Shown here piece after piece: positions 36,277-45,666 of a stretch of DNA of 64,000 nucleotides (positions are counted from its first letter, which is position 1; each line of letters opens with the position of its first letter). Source of the DNA: Neobacillus bataviensis. Its GTDB lineage: Bacteria; Bacillota; Bacilli; Bacillales_B; DSM-18226. Position numbers and translations under genes: made by a program. The notes under the pieces were generated by a model. It worked only from the letters and a program-made list of their open reading frames with translations, made no database searches and was not told the origin of the DNA. The stretch is taken from positions 558,001-622,000 of the forward strand of contig NZ_JAHXYW010000002.1 in the NCBI RefSeq assembly GCF_019969725.1. The letters are read 5' to 3'.

Positions 36277-37800
36277 ATGAAGATTGGCAGCCTATTATCT
36301 CAAAGTGCCCGCAAGTTTCCAGAATTATTGGCGATAGAATGTGAGGGAAGAAGCTATACATATCGCCAATTTAATGAGGAAGTGAACAGGTTTGCTCATG
36401 GCTTGATTTCCTTAGGATTTAAAAAGGGCGAAAAGCTTGCCTTGATGATGAAAAATTCGGATCACTTTGTGTTCACTTTTTTTGCCGCTGCAAAAATTGG
36501 CGCAGTGGCCGTCCCAGTTAACTTCCGTTTAACCGCTTCGGAGGTCGAATACATTTTAGGGCAATCAGACGCATCCTTTGTTGTGTGTGACAAGGAGTTT
36601 GAAAAAACCATTTCTGAAGCAAAACAAGGTACGGCTGTCCGCTCGGTTATCGTGGTGGGTGAACCGGAAACAGAAGATTTTTATTCCTTTGAAAAAGTGT
36701 TATCCGAAAACCCAAACGAGCCAGAAATAGAGGTTTTCGAAAAGGATGATGTAGAAATTTTGTACACCTCAGGGACAACTGGCCGCCCTAAGGGTGCCCT
36801 TTTTGATCATAGTCAAATTTTTAAAGTTGGAATCTCTGTTACCATCAATATGGGGCTTAGGCAGCATGAAAGTATTCTCCATTTAGCACCATTATTCCAT
36901 TCAGCCCAGTTAAATCTTTTCCTTATTTCAGGTGTCGCACTAGGCGCGACACACATTATCCATCGAGATTTTCATCCAGTCAAAACACTTCAAGCAATTC
37001 AAGAGCATAAAATTACCCATCTATTTGCCGTTCCTGCGATGTTTACCTTTCTTCTTCAAGTACCGAATGCAGCCGAATACGATTTATCATCCATTAAGAG
37101 ATGCGGGTATGGTGCTGCCCCAATGGCCCCGGAACTCGTCAAAAAAAGTATGGAACTTTTTAAAACCGATCAATTTTACAATTTGTGCGGGTTAACGGAG
37201 GGAGGCCCAGGCGGAATTCTTCTTGATCCTGAAGGTCATAGGAAGCATCTAGGGAAGGGTGGAAAACCAATTTTCATGACCGAAACAAGGGTTGTCAATG
37301 AGGAAGGCAAAGATGTGCTTCCAGGCGTAGTAGGTGAATTTATTCTTCGAAGCCCAATGGTCATGAAGGAATATTATAAAAAGCCGGAAGAAACGAAGAG
37401 TACTTTTAAAGATGGCTGGCTTTATACAGGTGATCTAGCAACGATTGATGGGGAAGGCTATATCACGCTAGTTGACCGGAAAAAAGACATGATTATTTCT
37501 GGCGGGGAAAATGTTTATTCAGTCGAGGTAGAAAGTGTTCTTTATGAGCATCCAGCTGTTCTCGAAGCAGCAATTATCGGACTTCCAGATGAAGTCTGGG
37601 GGGAAGCTGTGTGCGCTGTCATTGTACCCAAAGATGGGGCAGTGATTGATGAACAGGAATTACGCTGCTTCTGCCGTCAAAAGCTTGCAGGATATAAGGT
37701 CCCTAGGAGGATTTTAATCGAAAAGCGGCTGCCGCGGAACGCATCTGGAAAAATATTAAAATATCAGCTGCGTCAAAAAATGAATCAAATTAACGTTTGA
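36277..37800 (+). CDS. Acyl-CoA ligase (AMP-forming) 1
   Basis: A 507-residue class I adenylate-forming enzyme of the fatty-acyl-CoA synthetase group. Core motifs: P-loop-like YTSGTTGRPKGALF, A5 NLCGLTEGG, A7 YTGDLATIDGEGYI, A8 RKKDMIISGGENVYS and catalytic Lys in PRNASGKILK. It activates a carboxylic acid, probably medium or branched chain. The start is ATG 36277 with AGGGGG; the frame's earlier ATG at 36187 lies upstream of the promoter. First gene of the sigma-54 operon. Confidence 0.93.
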   Translation: MKIGSLLSQSARKFPELLAIECEGRSYTYRQFNEEVNRFAHGLISLGFKKGEKLALMMKNSDHFVFTFFAAAKIGAVAVPVNFRLTASEVEYILGQSDASFVVCDKEFEKTISEAKQGTAVRSVIVVGEPETEDFYSFEKVLSENPNEPEIEVFEKDDVEILYTSGTTGRPKGALFDHSQIFKVGISVTINMGLRQHESILHLAPLFHSAQLNLFLISGVALGATHIIHRDFHPVKTLQAIQEHKITHLFAVPAMFTFLLQVPNAAEYDLSSIKRCGYGAAPMAPELVKKSMELFKTDQFYNLCGLTEGGPGGILLDPEGHRKHLGKGGKPIFMTETRVVNEEGKDVLPGVVGEFILRSPMVMKEYYKKPEETKSTFKDGWLYTGDLATIDGEGYITLVDRKKDMIISGGENVYSVEVESVLYEHPAVLEAAIIGLPDEVWGEAVCAVIVPKDGAVIDEQELRCFCRQKLAGYKVPRRILIEKRLPRNASGKILKYQLRQKMNQINV

Positions 37801-37802
37801 AT

Positions 37803-37816
37803 CGGAAGCGTTTTCA
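37803..37816 (+). promoter_or_regulatory. Intra-operon cre box
   Basis: CGGAAGCGTTTTCA matches the CcpA cre consensus at nearly every position. It lies between the ligase stop and the dehydrogenase start and could act as a roadblock for readthrough during growth on preferred sugars. Confidence 0.6.
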
Positions 37817-37838
37817 TATTAAGAAAGGAGTTTTTCAA

Positions 37839-38984
37839 ATGAAACATCCATACTTAAACGAAGATCACGAAATTTTCCGGGCGTCATTGAGAAAGTTTTT
37901 AGAGCGTGAAGCATATCCCTTTTATGACCAGTGGGAGGAGAACAGGATGATTCCCCGCTCCTTTTGGAGGAAGATGGGGGAGCAGGGATTTCTTTGCCCT
38001 GATATTGATGAAAAGTATGGGGGCAGTGAAGTCGACTGGGGTTTCTCCGTTGTCATTAATGAGGAATTAGAGAAGGTCGGCACTGGTTTAGTCGGGATAG
38101 GTCTGCATAATGATATTGTTGTTCCCTACATTACCTCCTACGGAACTGAAGAGCAAAAACAGCGCTGGCTTCCGAAATGTGTCACTGGAGATATCATAAC
38201 CGCGATTGCGATGACTGAGCCGGGGACGGGTTCTGACCTGGCCAACATTAAAACGACGGCTAAACTGGATGGGGACCACTATATTGTCAATGGACAAAAA
38301 ACGTTTATCACTAATGGAATTCAATCGGATCTAATCGTTGTTGCTGTGAAGACTGACATCCATGCTGTTCCGAAGCATAAAGGGGTTTCCCTGCTTGTTA
38401 TTGAAAGGGATTCACCAGGATTTTCAAGAGGCAGAAAGCTGAACAAAGTCGGTCTGCACTCTCAGGATACAGCAGAATTGATTTTTGAGGATTGCCGAGT
38501 TCCGAAGGAGAATTTACTCGGAGAAGAGGGCAAGGGCTTTCTTTATTTAATGGAAAAGCTCCAGCAGGAACGCCTGCTTACCGCAATCGGGGCGCAAACG
38601 GCTTCAGAGGTCATGCTTAAAATAACCATTGATTATGTAAAAAGTCGAGAAGCGTTTGGAAAACCGATTAGCAAGTTCCAAAATACGCAGTTTAAAATTG
38701 TTGAAATGGCTGCAGACAATCAAATGGGGCGTTCCTTTTTAGATCAGTTAATTGCTGAGCATATCGAGGGGCAAAACATCGTGACCAAAGTGTCGATGGC
38801 GAAATGGAAGCTGACGGAAAACGCCAAGAAAGTGGCGACCGAATGCATGCAGCTCCACGGCGGATATGGGTATATGGAAGAATACGAGATTGCGAGACGA
38901 TTTCGTGATATTCAGGTCGCAAGCATTTACGCCGGCACAAATGAAATTATGAAAACAATTGTTGCTAAAAATTTAGGATTATAG
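37839..38984 (+). CDS. Acyl-CoA dehydrogenase
   Basis: A 381-residue FAD-dependent acyl-CoA dehydrogenase. Motifs: ITAIAMTEPGTGSDLANIKT (FAD/substrate contact), FITNGIQSDLIVV and C-terminal ASIYAGTNEIMK. The residue before GT in the last motif is Ala rather than Glu, so the catalytic Glu is probably that in QQERLLTA, as in long-chain and isovaleryl-CoA dehydrogenases. AAAGGAG precedes ATG 37839; the in-frame ATG 37797 overlaps the upstream stop and the cre box. Confidence 0.93.
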   Translation: MKHPYLNEDHEIFRASLRKFLEREAYPFYDQWEENRMIPRSFWRKMGEQGFLCPDIDEKYGGSEVDWGFSVVINEELEKVGTGLVGIGLHNDIVVPYITSYGTEEQKQRWLPKCVTGDIITAIAMTEPGTGSDLANIKTTAKLDGDHYIVNGQKTFITNGIQSDLIVVAVKTDIHAVPKHKGVSLLVIERDSPGFSRGRKLNKVGLHSQDTAELIFEDCRVPKENLLGEEGKGFLYLMEKLQQERLLTAIGAQTASEVMLKITIDYVKSREAFGKPISKFQNTQFKIVEMAADNQMGRSFLDQLIAEHIEGQNIVTKVSMAKWKLTENAKKVATECMQLHGGYGYMEEYEIARRFRDIQVASIYAGTNEIMKTIVAKNLGL

Positions 38985-38996
38985 AAAGAGGGGAAA

Positions 38997-40160
38997 ATGA
39001 TCATGCGTGAAGTAGTAATTGTAGAAGGTGTACGTACACCGGTAGGAAGAAGAAACGGCGTTTTAAAAGATATCCGTCCTGACGACTTAGCGGCGTTAAC
39101 CTTAAAGGAATTAGTGAACCGCGCTGGAATTGATCCAGCCATTATTGATGATGTCATTTTAGGTTGTGTTACTCAATCCGGTGAACAGGCGGGAGATATT
39201 GCCAGGGTTGCTGCTTTAATTGCCGGCCTTCCAATTGAGGTGCCAGGTACCACGATTGACCGCCAATGCGGATCAAGCCAGCAAGCTGTCCATTTTGCAG
39301 CACAGGCTATTTTAGCAGGCGATATGGATGTAGTGATTGCCGGCGGTGTAGAGAGCATGTCTCGTGTTCCAATGGGATCAAACTATAAAGGTGCCGAAGA
39401 GCCTTTTAGCCCTAATTTAAGGTCGAAGTACGAAATGATCCACCAAGGGCTGTCTGCTGAGAGAATCGCCGAAAACTATGGTTTTACTCGTGAGGAACTT
39501 GATCAATTTTCACTTGAAAGCCATCAAAAAGCATTAAAGGCCCAAGAGGAAGGTTATTTTGCTAGAGAAATTTTTCCTTTAGAAGTGACGCTTCCGGATG
39601 GAACGACGGCAGTCATCAAGGAAGATTCGGGTCCTCGAAAAGGGACTTCACTTGAAGCATTGGCAGGACTCAAGACATCGTTCAAAGAAGACGGCGTGAT
39701 TCATGCCGGAAATTCCAGCCAAATAAGCGACGGGGCTGCTGCGGTACTGCTTATGTCCCGTGAAAAAGCAGATGAACTCGGTCTTAAACCGCGTTTCCGT
39801 GTTCATACCCGAGTAGTGGTTGGGTCTGATCCAACGTTAATGCTGACAGGACCAATTCCGGCTACCAAAAAAGCGCTCGAAAAGGCTGGCTTATCAATTA
39901 ACGATATTGATGTATTTGAAGTGAATGAAGCATTCGCTCCGGTTGCGATGGCATGGCTGAGGGACACCGGTGCAAATCCAGCTAAACTTAATCCTAATGG
40001 AGGTGCCATTGCCCTTGGTCACCCTCTAGGCGGCAGCGGCGCGCGCCTAATGGTGACAATGATGCATGAGCTCGAGCGTTCAGGAGGCCGTTTCGGCTTA
40101 CAAACAATGTGCGAGGGCCATGGAATGGCAAATGCGACGATAATTGAACGCTTAGATTAA
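38997..40160 (+). CDS. Acetyl-CoA C-acyltransferase (thiolase)
   Basis: A 387-residue degradative thiolase. Nucleophilic Cys in TIDRQCGSSQQAV (near residue 89), NEAFAPVAMAWLRD, the base His in ALGHPLGGSGARL, and the second Cys in MCEGHGMANATI are all present. It carries out thiolytic cleavage of 3-ketoacyl-CoA. GAGGGG precedes two close in-frame ATGs (38997 and 39003); the second gives the usual MREVVIVEGVRTP. Confidence 0.93.
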   Translation: MIMREVVIVEGVRTPVGRRNGVLKDIRPDDLAALTLKELVNRAGIDPAIIDDVILGCVTQSGEQAGDIARVAALIAGLPIEVPGTTIDRQCGSSQQAVHFAAQAILAGDMDVVIAGGVESMSRVPMGSNYKGAEEPFSPNLRSKYEMIHQGLSAERIAENYGFTREELDQFSLESHQKALKAQEEGYFAREIFPLEVTLPDGTTAVIKEDSGPRKGTSLEALAGLKTSFKEDGVIHAGNSSQISDGAAAVLLMSREKADELGLKPRFRVHTRVVVGSDPTLMLTGPIPATKKALEKAGLSINDIDVFEVNEAFAPVAMAWLRDTGANPAKLNPNGGAIALGHPLGGSGARLMVTMMHELERSGGRFGLQTMCEGHGMANATIIERLD

Positions 40161-40275
40161 TTCGTGAATTCGGATTCACAAATAAATTCGGGTTTTCCCC
40201 AAATAAACAATGAAGATTCGTAAAGAAAAGGGCTTAATTCGCAAATAACCCCCAATTTATAGCAAATAAAAGTCC
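40161..40275 (+). repeat. 21-bp periodic array (CAAATAAA type)
   Basis: Five units of an ATTCGCAAATAAA-like sequence occur with exact 21-bp spacing: the CAAATAAA-equivalent begins at 40180, 40201, 40222 (TAAAGAAA), 40243 and 40264. The same motif and spacing recur at 56139-56275. A hairpin, AGGCAATCGG/CCGATTGCCT, follows at about 40280-40306 without a plus-strand T tract. Confidence 0.8.
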
Positions 40276-40331
40276 GTAAAAGGCAATCGGTTCCGCCGAT
40301 TGCCTAAAAAAATACTGGTGGAGGCGATTGA

Positions 40332-41906
40332 ATGAGCATTACGATTGGAAAAGTCTTCGATTTAACGGTGAAAAAGTTTCCAAACAAGGAAGCCATTTAT
40401 GATGTCAGAAAAAATGTCAGGTACTCCTATAAGGAATGGAACGAACAAGTAAATCGTCTTGCCAATGCCCTTCTCAAAGAAGGAGTAAAAAAAGGCGACC
40501 GTGTCTCCACGTTCATGTTTAATACGGAAGAATTAGGAACTGCCTTTTTTGCCTGCTCTAAAATCGGAGCCATTTTTAACCCGATCAATTTCCGCCTAAT
40601 GCCTGAAGAAGTAGCTTATATCCTTTCAGATGCCGCTCCCAAAGTAGTCCTTTTTGAGCAAGCTTTAGAGCCTATTATTGCGGCAATAGAAAAACGTTTT
40701 GAAAAAATGTCCTTCTGGTTTATTGACAACGATGCCCCGTCTTATGCGGCCAGCTACCGAGATAAACTAGCTGCTTCAACAACAGAAGACGTTCAAATCG
40801 AAGTAAATGAGAACGATTTGTATGCTTTTATCTATACGAGCGGGACAACAGGCAGGCCAAAAGGTGTCATGCATAGCCACCGCAATATGCTTGAACAAAG
40901 CATCCTTTGCATAGCATCCTGCAAACTTGAGGCAAATGATGTAGGTCTAGTGACAGCACCGATGTTTCATTGTGCGGAACTCCATTGCAACTTTCTTCCA
41001 AGGGTACATGTAGGTGCAAGAAATGTCATTCTGCACCAATTTAATCCACCAAAAATTCTTCAATTAATGGAACAAGAAAAAATAACTAAGCTATTTGCGG
41101 CCCCTACGATGTGGAATATGCTGCTTCAAGAAGATTTAAGTCAGTACAACCTATCAAGTCTGAAGCTCGGCTTATATGGTGCGGCCCCAATGGCTCCATC
41201 ACTCGTACATGCTCTTCATGACCGCTTAGGAATCTCCTTAGTTCAGGCCTATGGGATGACGGAGATGGGCCCGGCGATTACTTTCCTGTCTGAGACTGAT
41301 CAGCTGAGAAAAGCAGGATCTGCAGGCCAGGCCGCAATCAGCCATGATATTCGGATTGTTCGGACAAGAGAGGACGGACCATCCGACCCAGACGATGTTG
41401 TTCCAGCGGGTGAAACAGGGGAAATCATTGTTCAGGGTCCTAGTATGATGATCGGTTATTACAATCGTGAAGAAGCAACAGTAAAAGCGTTGTATAAGGG
41501 CTGGTACCATTCAGGAGATATTGGGTATCTCGATGAAGAAGGCTACCTTTATGTCAATGACCGTGTTGATGATATGATTATCAGCGGCGGTGAAAACATT
41601 TACCCGCGTGAAGTTGAGGATGTATTGCATGCCCATCCTGGCGTTCTGGATGTTGCCATTGTGGGACAGCCTGATGACAGGTGGGGGGAAACCGTGACAG
41701 CTTTTGTTGTAAAAAAGGACCCGAATGTGACTGAACAAGAGCTGGATGAATTCTGTAAAACTAGTGATAAGCTGGCGAACTACAAGCGCCCTCGGAAATA
41801 TATTTTCATAGAAGTTTTACCGCGCAATGCCAGCGGTAAAATCCAAAAATTTGTACTGCGTAAACAGCTGGAGGAGCTTTTCGCACCAAGATCACCGAAT
41901 TCGTAG
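40332..41906 (+). CDS. Acyl-CoA ligase (AMP-forming) 2
   Basis: A 524-residue long-chain-fatty-acid-CoA ligase-like enzyme with IYTSGTTGRPKGVMHSH, YGMTEMGPA, YHSGDIGYLDEEGYLY, DDMIISGGENIYPREVE and PRNASGKIQK. It is the second adenylate-forming ligase of the cluster and clearly a paralogue of the first; they probably activate different acids or one acid and one pathway intermediate. It follows the 21-bp array and could have its own promoter there, although none was recognised. Confidence 0.92.
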   Translation: MSITIGKVFDLTVKKFPNKEAIYDVRKNVRYSYKEWNEQVNRLANALLKEGVKKGDRVSTFMFNTEELGTAFFACSKIGAIFNPINFRLMPEEVAYILSDAAPKVVLFEQALEPIIAAIEKRFEKMSFWFIDNDAPSYAASYRDKLAASTTEDVQIEVNENDLYAFIYTSGTTGRPKGVMHSHRNMLEQSILCIASCKLEANDVGLVTAPMFHCAELHCNFLPRVHVGARNVILHQFNPPKILQLMEQEKITKLFAAPTMWNMLLQEDLSQYNLSSLKLGLYGAAPMAPSLVHALHDRLGISLVQAYGMTEMGPAITFLSETDQLRKAGSAGQAAISHDIRIVRTREDGPSDPDDVVPAGETGEIIVQGPSMMIGYYNREEATVKALYKGWYHSGDIGYLDEEGYLYVNDRVDDMIISGGENIYPREVEDVLHAHPGVLDVAIVGQPDDRWGETVTAFVVKKDPNVTEQELDEFCKTSDKLANYKRPRKYIFIEVLPRNASGKIQKFVLRKQLEELFAPRSPNS

Positions 41907-41921
41907 GAAAGGATTTTGAGT

Positions 41922-43016
41922 ATGCTGGAAGGAATTAGAGTCATTGATTTTACCAATTATCTGCCTGGACCCTTCGCCACATTACGGTTAGCTGACCTGG
42001 GCGCGGAAATTATCAAGGTGGAGCCGCCAGGAGGTGACCCAGCCCGCCACACTGGAATGTCTCAAAATAGAGACGGGATTGTTTTTCAAGCCAATAACCG
42101 GCAGAAGAAAAGCATCACCTTAAACTTGAAGGAGAAAGACGGGCTGGAAACAGCTTTAAAACTAATTTCCAATTCTGATGTCGTCATCGAAAGCTTTAGA
42201 CCGGGGGTAATGGGAAAACTCGGACTAGGTTTAGAAGATGTACAAAAGGTGAAGCCTGATATCGTATACTGTTCAATTTCCGGGTATGGACAAAAGGGGC
42301 TATTAAGCGGGCTTGGAAACCACGATATCAATTATATGGCGTTAAGCGGTGTGCTTGCTCAGTTGAAAGATAAACAAGGAAGGCCGGTCCACCCTTCTAT
42401 CACATTCGCAGATTATTTAGGCGGGTATGCAGCAAATGAACGGATTTTAGCAGGACTTGTTTCTCGGTTTTTGACTGGAAAGGGAAGCTATCATTCTATT
42501 TCTATCACCGATCAATTGGTTTCATTACTTGGGAATCATGTCATGGTTGAAAAAGAAATGAGTGAGGGAACCGGCATATCTGTTTTGAATGGCAGTATTA
42601 TTGCATACGCTTTATATGAAACAATGGACGGCCGCTTTATGAGCATGGGGGCACTGGAGCCGAAGTTTTGGGAGAATTTTTGTATGGCACACGGGCGGGA
42701 AGATTGGATTAGAGCCCATTTTTCAAAAACGGATGAGTCCAACCCAGTTTATCAAGAAGTCAAAGCGATTTTTAAAAGTAAGCCTTTTTTCGAGTGGATT
42801 GAATTTGCCCAAAAGGTTGATTGCTGTATGGCGCCTGTACTGGAAATCGGGGAGCTTCAAAATAACCCATATTTTAAAGAGAAGGAACTTATTTTCACTT
42901 CCTCTTGGGGTGACTGCCAAGTAAAAATGCATAGTGACCTTGTTCAAGAGCATGTGGCAGGTCCACCTAAAATTGGTGAGCATAAAAACGAGATTTTAAA
43001 TAGTATATTAATATAG
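41922..43016 (+). CDS. CaiB/BaiF CoA-transferase, alpha-methylacyl-CoA racemase-like
   Basis: A 364-residue family III CoA transferase fold: MLEGIRVIDFTNYLPGPFAT, ADLGAEIIKVEPP, and GLGNHDINYMALSG. The His-Asp of the HDIN motif is the racemase signature of AMACR, which interconverts (2R)- and (2S)-2-methylacyl-CoA, rather than a simple CoA transferase. TTG 41916 is an alternative start two codons earlier. Together with the LCAD/IVD-type dehydrogenase, HSD10-like SDR and thiolase this suggests oxidation of 2-methyl-branched acids. Confidence 0.88.
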   Translation: MLEGIRVIDFTNYLPGPFATLRLADLGAEIIKVEPPGGDPARHTGMSQNRDGIVFQANNRQKKSITLNLKEKDGLETALKLISNSDVVIESFRPGVMGKLGLGLEDVQKVKPDIVYCSISGYGQKGLLSGLGNHDINYMALSGVLAQLKDKQGRPVHPSITFADYLGGYAANERILAGLVSRFLTGKGSYHSISITDQLVSLLGNHVMVEKEMSEGTGISVLNGSIIAYALYETMDGRFMSMGALEPKFWENFCMAHGREDWIRAHFSKTDESNPVYQEVKAIFKSKPFFEWIEFAQKVDCCMAPVLEIGELQNNPYFKEKELIFTSSWGDCQVKMHSDLVQEHVAGPPKIGEHKNEILNSILI

Positions 43017-43022
43017 CTAGAG

Positions 43023-43066
43023 AATAGGCCTGCGAGAATAATGAACTCGTCGGCCTATTTAGTTTT
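43023..43066 (+). terminator. Terminator of the acyl-CoA operon
   Basis: AATAGGCC (43023-43030) and GGCCTATT (43052-43059) with an inner GCGAG/CTCGT extension, followed by TAGTTTTG. Confidence 0.75.
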
Positions 43067-43235
43067 GATAGTTTTAATCGAGGTTCAGAGTGCCTGCGAA
43101 GGTGAAAAAAGAAAATCCGCGGTCACTGTGAGACCCACCAGGTGTTGAAGCTGGACCCAAACTTATTACTAATTTTTCAAATTGTATTAAGCCGCGTTAT
43201 AATAGAGTTACAAACATTTGAAAGGAGCCACTATC

Positions 43236-45365
43236 TTGATTGCTCAAACACTCCCCTTACTACAGTCTCATTTCGGCTACAACTCTTTTCGCAAAGGCCA
43301 AGAACAGGCAATCCAATCGGTGCTGGATGGCCATAATACCATTTGCGTCATGCCGACTGGCGGCGGAAAGTCAATTTGCTATCAAATTCCAGCGCTTGCT
43401 CTTCAAGGCACCACGATTGTTATATCCCCATTGATTTCCTTAATGAAGGATCAGGTCGATGCTCTCAATCAAGTCGGAATTCCAGCCACATTTATTAATA
43501 GCTCCCTTAACTTCAATGAAGCCAATGAACGGATGCGCAATGCACAACTTGGGAAATACAAATTACTTTACGTAGCTCCAGAACGGTTAGAGTCACGAGA
43601 ATTTATCGAAGATCTTTTAAATATGGAAATCCCATTAGTAGCTGTCGATGAAGCCCACTGTATTTCCCAATGGGGGCACGATTTCCGTCCCAGCTACCGC
43701 CACATTCAGCAAATGGTTCGAACCCTGCCCCAAAAGCCAATTGTTATGGCGCTTACTGCAACAGCAACCCCAAGGGTACGGGAGGATATTTGCCGCCTGC
43801 TGGATATCGATGAAGAAAATACCGTTATTACTGGATTTGAACGAGAAAACCTGTCTTTCTCAGTAATTAAAGGACAAGACCGGCTAAAATTCCTTTTTGA
43901 TTTTCTTAAAAAGAACGAAACAGAAGCGGGAATTATTTATGCTGCGACAAGGAAAAATGTTGACCAGCTTTATGAACGACTGCGTAAAGAAAATATAAAT
44001 GTTGCCAGGTACCATGCCGGGATGGGGGATGCAGAACGTGCACGGGAACAGGATCGTTTTTTAGAAGACAAAGCATCCGTCATGGTTGCAACATCAGCCT
44101 TTGGGATGGGGATTGATAAAAGTAATATTCGCTACGTTCTCCACTTTCAGATGCCGAAAAACATGGAAAGCTACTACCAAGAAGCTGGGCGTGCTGGTCG
44201 TGACGGACTCCCAAGTGAATGTACCCTATTATATTCTCCACAGGATGTGCAAATTCAGCGCTTCTTGATCGATCAATCCATTGACCGAGGACGAATTCAC
44301 GCAGAGCTGGAAAAACTGCAGCAGATGGTAGATTACTGTCACACGGAGAACTGTCTGCAGGAATTTATTTTAAAATATTTCGGTGAAACAGAAACAGAGC
44401 CCTGCGGAAGATGTGGAAACTGTACGGATTCACGGACCCGTATTGATGTAACCAAAGAAGCACAAATGGTAATGTCCTGCATCATTCGGATGGGCCAGCG
44501 TTTCGGAAAAACACTTATTGCCCAAGTATTAACAGGTTCAAAGAATAAAAAAGTAACAGAGCTTGGATTTGAAAGACTTCCAACCTATGGAATTATGAAG
44601 GACAAGGGAGCAAAGGAGGTCAGTGATTTTATTGAATTCCTCATTTCACAGGAGTTAATTGCCATTGAGCAGGGCCAATTCCCTACACTCTATGTTTCCT
44701 CAAAAGGTAAGGATGTCTTGCTGGGAAGAATTCAGGTATACCGGCGTGAGACTGTCCAAGTGAAACAAGTTTCAAAGAGCGATCCATTATTCGAAGCATT
44801 GAGGGAAGTAAGGAGGCAAATTGCTGAGACTGAAAAAGTACCGCCATTTGTCATTTTTTCTGATGCTGCTCTAAAGGATATGTGCGCCAAGCAGCCGAAA
44901 ACGAACCAAGAGTTTTTACAGGTGAGCGGTGTGGGTGAACATAAATTGCAAAAATATGGACTTGAATTTATACAAGCAATCCGAAATTTTTTACAAGATC
45001 ATACGGATTATCAAAGTGAAATTCAATCTTTCGTTACAGCACCGAAAAAAACAGCCAAAAAGGCGGTTGGGGAATCCCATTTGGAGACATTGACTTTAAA
45101 CCAAAATCACCTATCGATAGAAGAAATTGCGGAAAAGCGTGAGCTTGCAATCAGCACAGTGGAAAGCCATTTGCTTCAATGTGCCCAGCAAGGGTTGGAT
45201 GTTGACTTTTCTAAGCATGTTCCAAGTGAATATATTCCTCTATTAGAAAAGGCCGTCGCTGAAGTGGGACGGGATCGATTAAAGCCAATCAAGGAGCTTC
45301 TTCCGGAAGAAGTGAGCTATTTCATGATAAAAGTGTATGTATATTTTTTAAGTAAGAATAAATAG
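43236..45365 (+). CDS. recQ: ATP-dependent DNA helicase RecQ
   Basis: A 709-residue RecQ helicase that unwinds DNA 3' to 5' in recombination and repair. Walker A is MPTGGGKSICYQ, Walker B DEAH, followed by the RecQ aromatic-rich loop HCISQWGHDFRPSY. The helicase C lobe (GMGIDKSNIRYVLHFQ), a zinc-binding RQC region (CHTENC... CGRCGNC), an HRDC domain (about 520-600) and a C-terminal helix-turn-helix extension follow. AAAGGAG places the start at TTG 43236 rather than TTG 43218. Confidence 0.95.
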   Translation: MIAQTLPLLQSHFGYNSFRKGQEQAIQSVLDGHNTICVMPTGGGKSICYQIPALALQGTTIVISPLISLMKDQVDALNQVGIPATFINSSLNFNEANERMRNAQLGKYKLLYVAPERLESREFIEDLLNMEIPLVAVDEAHCISQWGHDFRPSYRHIQQMVRTLPQKPIVMALTATATPRVREDICRLLDIDEENTVITGFERENLSFSVIKGQDRLKFLFDFLKKNETEAGIIYAATRKNVDQLYERLRKENINVARYHAGMGDAERAREQDRFLEDKASVMVATSAFGMGIDKSNIRYVLHFQMPKNMESYYQEAGRAGRDGLPSECTLLYSPQDVQIQRFLIDQSIDRGRIHAELEKLQQMVDYCHTENCLQEFILKYFGETETEPCGRCGNCTDSRTRIDVTKEAQMVMSCIIRMGQRFGKTLIAQVLTGSKNKKVTELGFERLPTYGIMKDKGAKEVSDFIEFLISQELIAIEQGQFPTLYVSSKGKDVLLGRIQVYRRETVQVKQVSKSDPLFEALREVRRQIAETEKVPPFVIFSDAALKDMCAKQPKTNQEFLQVSGVGEHKLQKYGLEFIQAIRNFLQDHTDYQSEIQSFVTAPKKTAKKAVGESHLETLTLNQNHLSIEEIAEKRELAISTVESHLLQCAQQGLDVDFSKHVPSEYIPLLEKAVAEVGRDRLKPIKELLPEEVSYFMIKVYVYFLSKNK

Positions 45366-45383
45366 GTTATTTTTAAGTCCTGA

Positions 45384-45425
45384 TGGCTGTCATTAGGGGA
45401 ATACCTTGATGACAGCCACTTTTTT
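45384..45425 (+). terminator. Terminator of recQ
   Basis: TGGCTGTCAT (45384-45393) and ATGACAGCCA (45409-45418) followed by six T. The rest of the spacer to 45666 holds only a plausible -10 (TATAAT at 45621-45626) for the next gene. Confidence 0.9.
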
Positions 45426-45666
45426 GGTGATGATAATTTTTATTTTTAGAATATTCATAATACTTGTCGATATGAATCTGATCTTGTTGATATTTCCCTG
45501 GGAATTTGTCGATTGAGAGAAATAAACTAGAAAAATAGCATTGTTCAATTGAATAATCGCGTTTTCGTATACATAAGCTTTTGTAACAGTTAGAAATAGC
45601 AATTGTATTCCCAAATCAGCTATAATGAAATGGTTTTGTGAAGACTGATTCGTTAAGGAGTATACT

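Noticed and set aside
40280..40306. Terminator after the thiolase gene
   Set aside because: The AGGCAATCGG/CCGATTGCCT stem is followed by A rather than T on the plus strand, and no minus-strand gene needs it, so it was not called as a terminator.
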